Assembly (NCBI GenBank): GCA_019914995.1
Contig: CM034143.1
Span: 1,490,501 to 1,554,500 of the forward strand
Direction of reading: 5' to 3'
From: Acanthochlamys bracteata
Lineage: Eukaryota; Streptophyta; Magnoliopsida; Pandanales; Velloziaceae
DNA: 64,000 nucleotides
The notes under the pieces are model-generated. The model saw nothing but the letters and a program-made list of their open reading frames with translations, was not told the origin of the DNA and did not search any database. The translations under genes were made by a program, and so were the position numbers. Numbering within the stretch: the first letter of the stretch is position 1; each line of letters starts with the position of its first letter. Below, piece after piece: positions 46,401 through 59,600 of this stretch.

Positions 46401-48856
46401 TTACTCTAGAATGACCCCCTGCTCACTCTTTGTACAGGGGTACAGTTGAATCAATGATCTGAGCTTTGTGGATTCGCTTTCGGCAAGTTTCTTCTTGAAT
46501 TCCTTTAGGGCATGAACCACTTTTTGGCCTAGGTTATGCTGAAGCAATTTTCCTTGCATTGAAGTTGACCTGCAGGTGGAAAACCACGAATGCGTTATGT
46601 AACTCATATAATACAGACAACAGCACTGGCTTGGGTTCAATTTATGATATGACGTCTTCATAATGTTTTGCAAAAGGATTTACAAAGTTGGTAGTTAAGG
46701 ACTGTTGTGTTGTCATCAGTGAAATGTAAAGAGTATTCCCAAAGAAAAGTCTGAATCTTATGGAGAAGATCATGAACCAAATAATACTGGGACTAGAAAA
46801 TTAGCTTTATCGTAGTACTCTCAATTACATATTTATGAGTTCAACAACGAGGAGTATAAGTGCCTAAATATGGAGAAGTAAAGGTTGCCTTGGTGCACAA
46901 GGAGTGATATATAATAAACTGGTTGCTCATACATATAAAGTAAACATGTTTGTGCACCAGGCTAATGAAGAGAACCAAAAGCTTAGTAACATGTCCTTCA
47001 GTTGTTCCATGAAACAAGGCAATTGATGTTTTGTGGAACTTCAGGGATTGAAAACTAATTTCTTCCAAAAGCTCCATGTAATCGCATCAAGTACATGGCC
47101 ATACTAAAAAAAGGTAACAAAATATGTTCATGAAAAGACTCACCGATGCTCATTGAGTATTTCCACAAATTCCTTTTGTGAAGCCTTTATCTACAAGAGC
47201 AACAATAATTTCCAAGCTTAAAAAACAACAGACATCTCCAAGCAAGTCAAGGTGACTGAATTATTGAATCACAAACAAACAAACTTTTCATATAAACCAT
47301 AAGTGGAGTAGTTTGCTATCGAGTAAATACAACTTTGAGATTTAAGAAATTGGGATCAGAACGTTTTATATTTATTTTATTATTTCTTTTTTGAGATGAA
47401 GGGAGTGGAACATTAAGTCATAGTTTTCGTGTTAGTAACGGGTACACAGCAATACCGTTTTCTGTTATTGCGGTCCTCTTTTAACATACATAAATCGTCA
47501 TTTCAGTTCTCTAGATATACAGTTGATGTACTTCAGCTCTCTTGTTACATTTTTCAAAATGACATGTTAAAATTTAGAAGTCAGTCAAGTACTCATCTAA
47601 ATCCATGGTCCAGATGTAGAGTTTAGTCAAACCTGTAGGAAAGTAATCAAGAGGCCAAGAACTAGTTACTTCTGTTGTGCATATTAAGATGGTACAACAG
47701 TATGATTCTGTTGACTTTCAATTAAAAGATATGCATGCTCAACTCAGAAACCAATGCTTTACAACTCCAAACAAATGCTCCCTGAATAATATAATTGCAA
47801 AGAAGCACATTACTTGCAGCAAAACATCTTCATGACTTGAAAATCTCAATCACAGTTGTGTTGCAAGAACTGAATGCAAGTCAGCTAAAACACAAGCAAA
47901 AGAGCCATCATCCATTTGTTAGAGTACAGATCATTTTTCTGTACGTGTGCTTACTTGTAAAGAAAGATATATGTTGGTTAGACGCTTCTAGCTTACCAAA
48001 ACGAAACAAAATCTTATCACAAACGCATATAAACAAATAGTATGAAGAAACAAGTTACTCGCCCAGCTATTAAAGTTTGACCCATTTAGCACAGAAAAAG
48101 TCAAAATCCTTAGCTGACAACTTAAAACTTTCATGTTCTCAAGATCATACCTGCCACCTTGACTTTATCTATAAGGATGAAGAACCATCGCATGTATAAA
48201 GTAAAATCAAGAAGTCCCCTTCTATGGGGTGTAATCGATCAGGCATTTAGCCATACTGCTTCAAACACCTAACATCTTCAGTTTTATTGGATGGTAATCA
48301 AGCCTAGTTATAGTTGTTTGAGATTCAGTAGAGCTAACTAGTGGAGGGTTAAGTGTGAACTGCTTGAAGTTCTCCAAAAGACGCATGCAAAAGTCAAGAT
48401 TCAAGCAGCCTTCTAGAAGCAATTTAGAGTGTCTACCAAATCCAGAGAACTCACTAAGACATTGTCTCATGAAGTCTCAGAATAGTACAACCTTAAGATA
48501 CACATATGTAAAGCAATGCCAGAATATCATCTACAGACAGGATTAAGGATCAAAGTTTAATCGCTCCATATTGGTAGTCATGCTCAGTAGAAAATACTAT
48601 TCAATTAACTTACAAAGTTGGAAAAGAAGATAGCTCTCAGTATCCAGAAATTGACAGGGTGCTTACCGCTCCATGAGCTGCTTGCTGTTGATTTGCATCT
48701 GATGTGACGGCCCAAAGTTTTGGGCAATCATCATGCCTCAAAGCAACGACCTGCATCAATCTGACTGCAAATATCGATATGGCAGCTTGTCGGTGACTTT
48801 CTAGCACCACAACAAGCATTTCCAAAAGCCCACATTGAGAAATTCAAAAATTCCAA

Positions 48857-48899
<43 letters not shown>

Positions 48900-51800
48900 A
48901 GCTCCCGTAACTAGAGATAACCACTCAAAAGATATGGAAGTAAAAATGGGAGTCTTTGAATGCTCAAGCATGCTTAGCCATGCTTTTCATATCATCATTC
49001 CACTTTGTTGAGTCCCTAATTAACAAGTCAACTAATCATCAATGAGTACCTCTGTAAAATGTTACTTTATAAATTGCTTGTGATAAGAGTTGATTACAAC
49101 TTATCATCAATAAGTTAATAGTTATTTTCCTGTCTTTTGAATAGCTGCAAATGCAAAGAATATTTCATTCAGAAGATCAACTCTATTCAAAAGGCACATA
49201 TTTACAATTTTATTTCATCATCGTGAGGATCCCGCCTTAACATAATCATCCTTGAAAAGATAACTTGAATAATAACTAACAACTCTAATTGTAAAATTTT
49301 AGTAGTGTTTTGAATAGCTGCAAATTCCTAGTTTTCTAGATGAAGTCTATTATAAGCAATACAAAAGAACCTGGAAGTTAAACACACATATGCAAACCTC
49401 TTTTCAATCCATGAATCAGTACAGGTTTCACCTGAGTAAATTATGTCAATCCTGCCACGCAGAATCAAATCAAGAAGAAAGATAGAAATTGAGCTTGCAG
49501 TACAGAAAACAGAAAAGCTGCACATTACTTTTTGTTTCTGATGTTCATTGAATACATGCAGACTAGGTGGAAGAAATTCTAGAGATTAATTGACATAAAG
49601 AGAATCAACAATCAAGATAAAGATGCCATACCCCGTAAAACTTTCCCTGTGTGTTGGGAGTCCAGGCATCATAGCATCGAAGACCACAGCAACTTTAACC
49701 TCTGCATAGATTTTAAAAGATGGTAGCATTAGTAAATAAACCACTATGATAAATTTATCCATTGTAATAATACAAGTTTTAATAAGATCATGTGTTTTCT
49801 AAGATGTAGAATAGATTTGTTAGATAAGTTCTGCTTAAGAATCTAAGTGAATATCTAGCACAATTTAGGGTCGATACGATTAGGATTTCATTCAAATAGA
49901 ACACTGACCATCCCTAAGTAGATCATGTGTTAGCTTTGCTTAATGTTCTCGCCGGCATCAGAAGTTGAACAGAGTGTGAAACTTGACATTAAAAAAGAGT
50001 TTGGCAAGGAAATATACAGCGTAGAAAACACTGAACCACCAAAGAAGCCTATTCCCGTCAAAGTGACCCTAGTTATATTAATTAGACGCTCAAAGAAAAG
50101 GAAAAGCATGAATGCAATCCACTATCTACTCTAGACTGGCATGTAGTTTATGCTGCCTTCCTTTTCTAGGAAACATCAAACAACAACAAAATTTTACTGC
50201 TTTCTGAATTATTCTCTTTGATCATATGTAAGTATGAATAGTCTCTTTTCAACCGTAAAGTTAAAAATATGGCAGTAAAGCTAGTTGATAAACAAAATAT
50301 GGCAAAAGATGACAATACTGATGCATATAAGTAGCTAACCTTTAAGCAAACTGAATGCTAGCAAGTCGTCAATTAGTTTTTGATGGGCTGTATCAAGTCT
50401 TCCCTTCATGAAATGCTTCTTCAGTTTTGGCCAATAGCCACACACATTGTAGCCATCAACAAGGAGAACAGGTATAGCTGTTTCTAGGCCCTGGTTTGTG
50501 CGAGAAATAAAGCAAGAAACTGTTGGAATTACACTCTCCGATAACTAGTGTCATCAGGGAGCTCCTCTTTCACTGCCTTCTTCTTCCGATAACTAGTGGC
50601 AGGCTTAAGTGCACCAGATCTCCGCTTTTCAAATTCCTGCATAGCTTCAACAGACATGAATGCATCAGAGCCCAACAAGGCACACAGCTTGCCAATGTAT
50701 TACCACACACTCTAGGTTGCAGTTGTTGCCAATACATAAATTTCGATACAGAGAAGAACTTGGATTAAAAGAAAGACCAAACAAGAAAGATTGTCCATGA
50801 GGCATGTAATACAAAGCAAACAGGGATCTGATAGATATTAAAAACAGAAGCTAACATAGGCTACTGGATGAAAGTTCAAGCAATTAGATGAAAGCTTGCA
50901 AATTTCTACAGGTCACAGAACTCCTAGGATATAACTATTTGTGAAGTAACCCCACCCTAGAAACCCAGATCCAGTGATGAATAGTAAGTAGACATCTTTG
51001 GACCAACTAATAGACGTTTGACATTTACTGTAAGTTCTGTTTGACATTTGACGTGATTCTTGGAGGCGCCTGATCATGATCCTAAAGCATAAAATGCAAG
51101 AAACACTTCAAACTCTACCTACAAAAATGAACGTAAAGATTGCTGCAATTTGAAAGTGTCACGAAAGTAAATTGCATCTCTATTAGACTATGTTGCTACA
51201 GAATCAAATTAAACAATTCGAACCAAATATGTGAAGGATTTTCCAAAGCAACTTCTGGTCCAGAATTTCAAAGCAAATTTCTCTTCTAACCTGACATAAT
51301 GTAGCCAAAAGCATTGTCTACCAAAACCAACATCTCAAATCTGTTCAATAACTAGCATACCACAATCCCATTTCTAAATTCCTAATAAATTACCTGCAAA
51401 CCCAAATTACTGTTCTTACATTGTCATGTAAATAACTTTGTCTAGTATTCAGAAGCGATTCCACAAAATCCTTCTTCAATTCAAACTTTCTGGCCACCAT
51501 AGCCCAATTCCAAAAGTTCCCAATATCAAGATAGCTCCTTTTAGTATTTACGGGTTGAGTGAACAATCTCAACAATCAGTTTAAAAATTTTCAAGACCAA
51601 TATAGCTGATCAGTATTTTAGTTGCAACAATCAGTTCAGATACCAAAACCATTTGAATCATAAAATAGCTTCTTGAAACCAAAATTTCTACTTTTAGTAT
51701 CTGCTTTAATGATTGTACGTTTTGGGTAATTAACTTCTTGAAACCAAAACTTTTAGCCAAACTTTCACAAACCCACGCACCCTCAGAACCAATTTTTCAC

Positions 51801-51917
51801 AATAGAATTGAAAAGTTTAGAGAAAATTGAGAATCGAGAATGGACCTTGCTGTTGGGTTCGTTCTTCTTGCTAGAAATTTTCAAGAAGCACGGGTTTAGA
51901 GCGTGAGCAATCTTCAT
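46401..51917 (-). CDS. YacP-like NYN-domain protein (predicted RNase)
   Basis: Exons on the minus strand: 51846-51917 (MKIAHALNPCFLKISS), 50535-50636 (EFEKRRSGALKPATSYRKKK), 50340-50490 (IPVLLVDGYNVCGYW), 49632-49701 (EVKVAVVFDAMMPGLPTHRE), 49398-49451 (IDIIYSGETCTDSWIEK), 48667-48750 (VVALRHDDCPKLWAVTSDA), 47144-47190 (IKASQKEFVEILNEH) and 46401-46569 (STSMQGKLLQHNLGQKV to the stop). The order matches the plant YacP-like NYN (DUF901) protein known from Arabidopsis AT2G02410. NYN domains have a PIN-like fold with acidic residues that cut RNA; here they are DGYN, VFDA, SGE..D and TSD. Two problems remain. The 49398 donor gives phase 2 while the next exon needs phase 0, as if one G were missing in EKE. 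The usual GAY.WSSKALV segment before IKASQ was not found. It may therefore be a drifting gene, or a micro-exon was missed. The N terminus could be an organelle transit peptide. Confidence 0.8.
48858..48894. repeat. Poly(A) tract
   Basis: An uninterrupted run of about 37 A on the plus strand, inside the intron upstream of NYN exon 6 (poly-T in transcript sense). Its length may be inexact, as homopolymers this long are hard to sequence. Confidence 0.9.
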
Positions 51918-52984
51918 CAGACTACACAACAGTTCTTCAGTCACTCTCTTTCTTTCTTTCCGCCACTGATGAAAGAAAAAGTTTGTGGCTCTTGTTTGGA
52001 GCTGAGAGAATCTTTTTTCTTTTTTTTCTTATTATTTTGTGGGTATTTTAAATAGATCAATTAAATACCAAAGTTTTACGCAAAAGAAATGACTAAAAAT
52101 TATTCAAAGAGTTATTTAATATTTATTTAAAAAAATTTTCTCTACAAAATTTTAATGGAGGTCATTCCGGCCAGGCTTAAACAGCCATTAAATGTTGCTT
52201 TGATTTCTATAATTTGGAAAGACTTTCAAGATGAGATTGATTTTAAAAGAAATCATTTAACATTATCGTTTGTAGCATTGCGAATTTACAGTTTTAAATT
52301 ATTTCAATTACAATAACTATATTTATATATAAATAAAAAGAAACTGCACAAAAACCATTTAAAATTAGATTTTATGCAATATTTACACTATAATAAGCCT
52401 GATACACATATAACTTTCAATTTAACAAAAAATTTTAATAGACCTCCAAAAAATAATCTAATAATAAAACCTAACGTAAGTGCTTTTAGGATAAGGAGCC
52501 CGTTTGCTTTAGCATTTTTTCCAACGTTATTTTTAAATTTTTTATTTTATACTTTTTAATATATATCTTATAAATATTTAAAAAATTTATCCAAATTTTT
52601 TAAATATTTTTACATATTTTTATTATTTTTTTAAATAAAAAAAAAAACTTATCTTTTAAAAATAAAAATATCTTTTTATTCTAAAAAAACTTTATTTCAT
52701 AATTATTTTCAAACGCCTCCAAGGTGCTCCCAAAATATAATAAAAGATCTATAGCTTTTGATTCTAACAGTTTATGATATTAAAATACTACAATTTAAAT
52801 TATCAAAATATGTGAATTAGTGATAGTAGATTAATATTTTAATTCAGTACTGCAACTCTTTAAAAGGTGTTGGGTTTATTTTGTGAAACACTCTTCGTTG
52901 AACTTTATTTTTACGAAATTTATATTACGCAATGGAAACACTTCCTAAAAGTGTTTTCTTTTATATCATCAACGTTGGGCAGGC
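51918..52984. other. Intergenic region with the NYN gene promoter
   Basis: The first 150 bp (with CTTTCTTTCTTTCC on the plus strand) are probably the NYN gene leader. The rest is AT-rich, with a MITE-like stretch at about 52500-52730 ending ATTATTTTCAAACGCC. No gene is seen. Confidence 0.45.
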
Positions 52985-53597
52985 GAGACATGCAGAGCCT
53001 TATGCTGAGAGTTTGTGAACCGTTATCCAGACGTAACAGGAGCAAAAACAGCAGGCCAGTGGACTGCAAGGACAGCTTCGATCTTAACGACCGAGAAAGT
53101 TCTCGGTGGCAGTACGACGACGGTTTCTATGACTTCAGCGTCGACTACGTTATCAGCACCTCCGGGCACAGGCACGTTCGCCGCGAGGATGCTGGAACGC
53201 GACGTGACATTGGTAAACTAACACTAGCCCTGTAATAAACATGCAACACTACACATGACATGCAGCTAGTGACGACGATGAACTTCGACCGACCGTTCAA
53301 CAACTTCGTAGCATCACGAGAGGTCGTGCCTCTGTACATGACCGTCGTCACCGGCTTCCGTTATTCGAAGGCACACTTGATATAGTTCCTTCAATGCATG
53401 TGTTGAGCAACTGGATACCCGACTTAGTGCTTGAATTCGCGTTGTATGAAATATACAGAGTTCTCCGGCCAAGGGGCGTATTCTGCTTAGATCATTTCTC
53501 CTACGTTGGCGTGCAGTTGGATGAAACTTACGTGCCGATGATTGAGAAGATTTGGTTTAATATACTCCGGTGGGTTACTCGCCGGAAACTTGATTGA
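52985..53597 (+). pseudogene. SAM-dependent methyltransferase pseudogene
   Basis: Pieces of a plant methyltransferase follow in order but in changing frames: RVCEPLSRRNRSKN and SFDLNDRESSRWQYDDGFYD, FSVDYVIST, then GTGTFAARMLERDVTL (motif I, SAM binding, G.GTGTFA), an intron-like gap at 53214-53266 (GTAAAC...ATGCAG), then TTMNFDRPFNNFVASREVVP, LYMTVVTGFRYSKAH, and finally SMHVLSNWIPDLVLEFALYE, YRVLRPRGVFCLDHF and RWVTRRKLD with a stop. The segment between VDYVIST and GTGTFA is shortened, and at least two frame changes are needed. The family contains plant-specific SAM-dependent methyltransferases of unknown substrate. The N-terminal part is absent. Confidence 0.8.
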
Positions 53598-55595
53598 CTC
53601 TCTGCTATACTTAAAATAAAGTGGGACCATAATTTGGGTGTCAACACTTTTCTTATATTTTTGAAAATGTTAATTAGTTTGAAAAAATTTTAAAATTTTA
53701 TTATTAAAAATATAAAATAAAATTTAATTGACAAAATTAAAAAAAAATTTTATTTCAAAATTTTTTTATTTATAAATATTCTTTTTTTTTTTTTAAAGAA
53801 AAATTCTTCATCATATTCACGACATACGTTACATGGCATAAACTTGATTAGTTATCAACAAAAACAAAGGCATGTTTAAAATTACTTATCTATCCTAATA
53901 AGTTCTCTTTTAACTCAAAAAAATTGCACAATTTTTTTTAAAAAATGTTTTAAACTTTTAAAATATAAATAAAATATAAATTATAAAATAATATATATAA
54001 TTTTTTTTATAAATAAAATAATATATTTAAAACTTTTTTGCAATAAGTAATTTCAAACGTCCGCAAATCTTTACAGATGATATTCACAGAAGCCTCCAAA
54101 TTGAACCATCAAGGGTCTGAAGGCTGACTTTTTTCTGTTTGGTATCAAAGCATTCCACATCCGACCAGAAGTGTTCATTTGCTCTCACACATAAACACAA
54201 GCACCGTAGAATTCCTCGGAACCTATATTTCATTCTTTCTGCAAAACTGCTATCAAACTGTTCACAGTTCGAAATCAATCTAAAACATGCTTTCAACAGA
54301 GAAAAGCTCAAGCTGTTACATGTGCTACTCAACATAATGAAACCACAGATTATTCATATGAACGAACCATCTGCATACCTCAAACTCACCAATTTGTAAC
54401 GGATTCGTGTTTGAGCCTCAATAATGTCATCAGCCTCCTCGCACTTGCAACAAAGAAACTGCTCTATTTAGTCCTTGCTTCATAATAGAGAGATAATTGA
54501 TACTACAAGCATAGATCAAGAATATAAACATGCACCACAAACTCAAAAGTAGTTTTACCTTAAAAAGGTCCAACCTCTTTCAGAAGTGTTAACCAGGATG
54601 CATGATTCCATAAATGTTCCTTACCAACATTACGAGACGGTCACCAAAGATCTCTCGTCCTTGACATATTCTGCAGAATCAAATTTTAATAGCAATTTTC
54701 AAATGAAAAGAGAAACAAACCTGAAATATCTAGAAGTCGAGACTTGTTTCCTGCCCATAGAACAAGAAGTTTCGCTCTTCCAGAAACAAGAATGAGGACA
54801 TTTGCCTGCATTGCTCAAAGTTTATGCCTCTTTGCTCCTGTTACCTCTCTCACTGCACAAATTAGTTACATAAAAAATTTGTTTCTAAGAACACGGCCAC
54901 ATTTAGGCTAGGTTCCATGGAGTTAACATGCAGAATGTATATGCTAGAGCAGTCTTTCTCCGCTTAAAATGCATGTATTAAATAAATTATCAACAATAAG
55001 CAACTTAAGACACTCCTCTTCGCAAAATAGTCGATATAAATGTCAAATGATCGATTATTGCCACTAGGAAGCAAAGGCATACAATAACTGCTTTATTATT
55101 TCAACTAAGAAAGCATTAGCCATCCAGAATAGAAGCAATAACCAAAATTGTACAAGAAATAAATTAACATCCTCTGAGATAACTCTGCCATTAGATATTG
55201 TGTTCAGGAACATTATTCTTCCAGAGTAAAGGAGGTCCAGGAGCAATTTAAATAGCTTGTTGCTGACAACAAATCCCGCCTGCCAAAAGCAACAGAAAAC
55301 ACAAATTAGTACATGCATCGAGCTATCAACAATCACAATACAACTATCTACCGTAGCAAAAATAACTCATACATAAGCTTTCTCTTTTTTTTATGCATGT
55401 ATTAGCCAAAAAAATACCATGACTTAGTACTTCTACAAAAGAGATTGCTAGTCCAGATAATGGTGCAGCCCATAACAAATATATCCTTAGGATATACATA
55501 TGTTTAGCTTCCAAATGACAAACAACAAAAGCATAATCTCAAATCAATTAAACCAGTTTAATATGACACCCCAGGGAAGTTATAGATGACGAGCC

Positions 55596-55657
<62 letters not shown>

Positions 55658-56668
55658 TAATAAAAAAAAAATCAACATGCCGAGTTCTAGATAAGCTGAG
55701 TGCATACATAACCTGCAAATGAAAGACAAACTGGAAGGGTTCTGGATTAATAATAACCAAACCAATAGCAAATCTACAAAACTATTCCAGCTTTGGGAAA
55801 CTTGCAACAGCCAAACCATAAAAGAACTGCATTAAGTAACTCTTCTTAACCTTCCAGGTTTAATGTAGACAGTAGAGGATGGAAAATATCTCCACTAAAG
55901 TATAGTACATCCTTTGGAGATATCCTTTGAAAACAGAGACTAAGTTCTAGAGATATAAAGGATAAAAAATATGCAATGACATTATGAAAGAAAATGAAGA
56001 AAACCTATAAGCAATGACCATTGAAACCGGCAGAGCTACTGGAACTGAATATAGTAGACAGAAATTTGAAAGAAAATGTAATGGACTGGAGCAGCTCTCC
56101 TGGATAGCAATATGTAATGAAGGTCAAAAGATGAGGACTTAATAGAACCTCAATTTCAGAAAAACAAGAGAGGCTACAAACTTCAATTACAGAAACACAA
56201 GAGAGGCTACACTATAGTACAACATTTATTAATCACAAAATTATCGAATATGGAGACAAAATAGCAGTATCCTGTTTCACTTCCCAGGAAAACTTGTTCC
56301 AGGGATTGATTAAGTGATGAACTGAACATTTGTGTATTTCAAATACCAACAAAATTATTCAGGTATCTCATGAGAAACTTATTTAGAAAAAGTTAGCACT
56401 TTCCATCTTCCTTCAACTTTCACTAAAACCGAAAAATTAAACAAACAACCCATGCTCTCTAAATTTGTATAGTTAAGGTGACAAAACTATAGGAATTTGG
56501 AAAGTTACCTGATTACAAATATACATACCCATAAATTGGGCAACCTTGACCAGTTCACGTCCATCAAGTACTTATCTTGTAACTTCAAATCTGAAACTAA
56601 GAAACATACATGTCGTTAAAAACATACTAGAAAGAGGAAAAGCATCATTGTTGAGTCCCAATACCTAC
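53598..56668. other. Intergenic region downstream of FGAM synthase
   Basis: About 3 kb without a supported gene. 53640-54060 is AT-rich and MITE-like, ending ATTTCAAACGTCCGC. The remainder is of intermediate composition and could contain a long or spliced 3' UTR of the minus-strand FGAM synthase. An A/TA run lies at 55596-55651. Open frames of up to 90 codons (for example 55064-55336 and 54084-54335, minus) have no recognisable domain. Confidence 0.4.
55596..55651. repeat. Poly(A) followed by (TA)n
   Basis: A run of A's passes directly into a TA dinucleotide run. It is a simple sequence repeat of uncertain exact length. Confidence 0.85.
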
Positions 56669-59600
56669 TTAAGAACACCATTCGCGAGCATTCTGAAACA
56701 TTCGCAGCCATGGACTTGGACCTTTCTTGTCAACTCCCCACTCCTTTGGATACCAGGGGAACTGCCACATCATGAAGCAACGCTCTGGATGTGGCATCAT
56801 TGCTAGGTGTCTACCATCAGGAGAGCAAAGGGCCGCTATTCCAAGGGGAGAACCATTTGGGTTGAAGGGGTAAACCTCTGTTACACTGCCCACATCATCA
56901 CAGTATCTCAAAGGGGCTAAACTAGATTGTAGTGTACGATCAAGAACACCATCATCAGGGAAATAAGCCTTGCCTTCACCATGAGCGGCCCAAACACCTA
57001 ACTTGCTGCCCTCCATTCCTTTAAACATTATGGCTGGAGAATCCCCTATTTTCACACTGGTGAAACGGCACTCAAACCTGCCTGATTCATTGTGAATGAA
57101 CCTTGGCTGTGACAAATCACCACGTACACCAAGTGAACCTCCAATTTCTGCTCCAGGTATCCATCCAAGGAGGGCCATAAGCTGACACCCGTTGCAAACA
57201 CCAAGGCTAAAAGTGTCAGTACGGTTATAGAATTCCTGAAACTGCTCCAGAAGTGGCTTGTTGAACCTTATGGTTGCCGACCAACCTTTAGCGGAATCCA
57301 ATACATCAGCATAGCTGAAACCTCCAACAAACGCAATCCCGTGGAATTCATTCAAAGAGGCCTTCCCATTCAGAAGGTCAGACATTGTGATGTCCCACGG
57401 TTCAAACGCTGCCGAATAAAATGCAGCAGACATTTCCCTGTCTCCATTGCTTCCTTCCTCACGAATTATAGCTACTTTTGGTTTTGTGTTTGCTCCCATA
57501 AATTTTGCATCTGTAAAACTGGGAGTAAAAGACAATGACCATTTAGGTCTTTTCCTGCTCTTCAAGCCTTCTTGTTCAAGTTTGACACATGAAGCAAGTC
57601 TCTGTAGCCCCTCAAGCTTAAAACTGGTGTCCTCCCACAAGTCTCTTAGGTAAGTTGTGTCCTCCTTCAATTGTAGCAATCCATCCACTGACACTTCCAC
57701 CGACGGTGATGCAGTAACCTTTCCAACAACATCACCACAAACACCAGCAGCTTCAAGCTTTTGCTTTACGAGATCTATGTCCTTTGAGCTGACCTCAAAA
57801 ATTAATCCCAACTCTTCCGCAAAGAGTAATTCAAAAAGACTATTACCTTTAGAATTCAAATTCAGCTGCAACCCGCAATTTCCAGCAAAAGCCATTTCCA
57901 GAACAGATACTAGAAACCCACCATCGCTAATGTCATGGCCAGCAGAAATCAATCCCTCCCCAAGCAGCTCCTGGATAATATCAAAAACCTTCTTCAAGTA
58001 AGGAACATCATCAAGATCAGGACACGCATCACCAACTTGATCAAAAACTTGAGCAAGTGCAGAGCCACCAAGCCTTCGTTTTCCTTTGGCGAGGTCGATG
58101 TGCAGCAAGATACCATCATCACCCAGCTTCAAGTCAGGAGTTACAGTGAGCGTGATATCAGGACATGTAACATAAGCACTAACCACTAGATTCCCAGGAG
58201 CTTTGACAACCTCCCCATCTGCATGAGCCGCCATCGAGAGACTGTCCTTTCCCCCATCAATAGCAATACCAAGTTCAATCATGGTCTCTGACAAAGCAAC
58301 AGCTGCATCATACATAGCCGCCCCTTCTCCATCAAGCTTAGCAGCATACATCCAATTTCCGCTTGCTTTAACATCCCCGAGAGATGTAACTTTAGCCCAA
58401 ACTAGATTTGTCAAAGCTTCACCTACAGCAAGGCGAGCCATAGCTTTTGGGTCTAACAGACCTTTAATGGGCTGCTCTCCAATTGCACAAGCACCACCTG
58501 TTACATCAGAGTACGTCTGAGCAATAACCGCAACATCAGAAAGAGGAAGCTGCAAAGGTCCAACAGTTTGCTGCTGTGCCACAAGACCTGTCACACACCT
58601 ATCCACTTTTGTAGTCAAGAAGCGCTTTGAACATACCGATGGAAGTCTCAATACTCTCTTCAAAGCGTCCGTTAATGTGACACCAGGGGCAATTTCTAGT
58701 GGCTCAGTAACTGTAGGCATTCTTGTGAACTCGAAATATTTCTGAGGCATATCTCCAAGTACCTTCTCAAGCTCGAGATCCTCAACGGGAGGGGGAGGAG
58801 GAAGACCAGCAGCACTGCACTGCTCAATCATTAAACTATCGACTAGAACAACTCTGCCACTACCACTAATTGTCCCAATTACTGCCATGGAAACTGCGTC
58901 CCTATCACATATAGACTGCAGCAACCCACGGTCTTTAGGATTCACCAACAAAGCATCCTGCTCTTGGTACTCAGCACCCCATATTTCTAGTACTGACATG
59001 GTATGATCGCCGACCACAATGGAACGAATATCAATTTCAGCTCCCTTTGGATAGATGATTTCTTTCACAACATTGCAATTACCTCCGCTCCCTGGTCATG
59101 TATGCTGATAATAGGGTTTCTTTCTCCCATCTCTGCACAAGCACGGATCACCCGATAGAGTTTCTGGGCCATCTCAGCATCTCTCGTTGGACGGAATTGA
59201 AATCCAATTCCGCATCATTCTGCCCACTCACCATACTTGAAGCTGCACCTCCTCCCATCCCACCGTAAAGCAGGACCACCAATCTTCACAACTAACATAC
59301 CAACCTCTGGCTCTCCCTTTAAGATGTGCCCGTGATCGATCTGACCAATTCCTCCACTGAACATAATAGGCTTCAACCACTCCCGCCGCTCCCCACTCGA
59401 GAGTCTCATCCCGAAAGTCCTTGTGTATCCTTGAATGAGAGGCTCCCAAACTTATTCCCATAGTCAGAGGCCCCATCACTAGCATCAATTAGTATCTGCA
59501 GTGGAGAAGCCAAGTTTGTTGGATACACAAAGGATTGGTCCTCCCAAGGTGCATATGCTCCTTCAATTTGGAGATTCCCAACACAATAGCCAGCTGTAGA

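Noticed and set aside
55064-55336. 90-codon hydrophobic minus frame downstream of FGAM synthase
   Set aside because: Leu/Phe-rich reading without a domain, in probable UTR or intergenic sequence.
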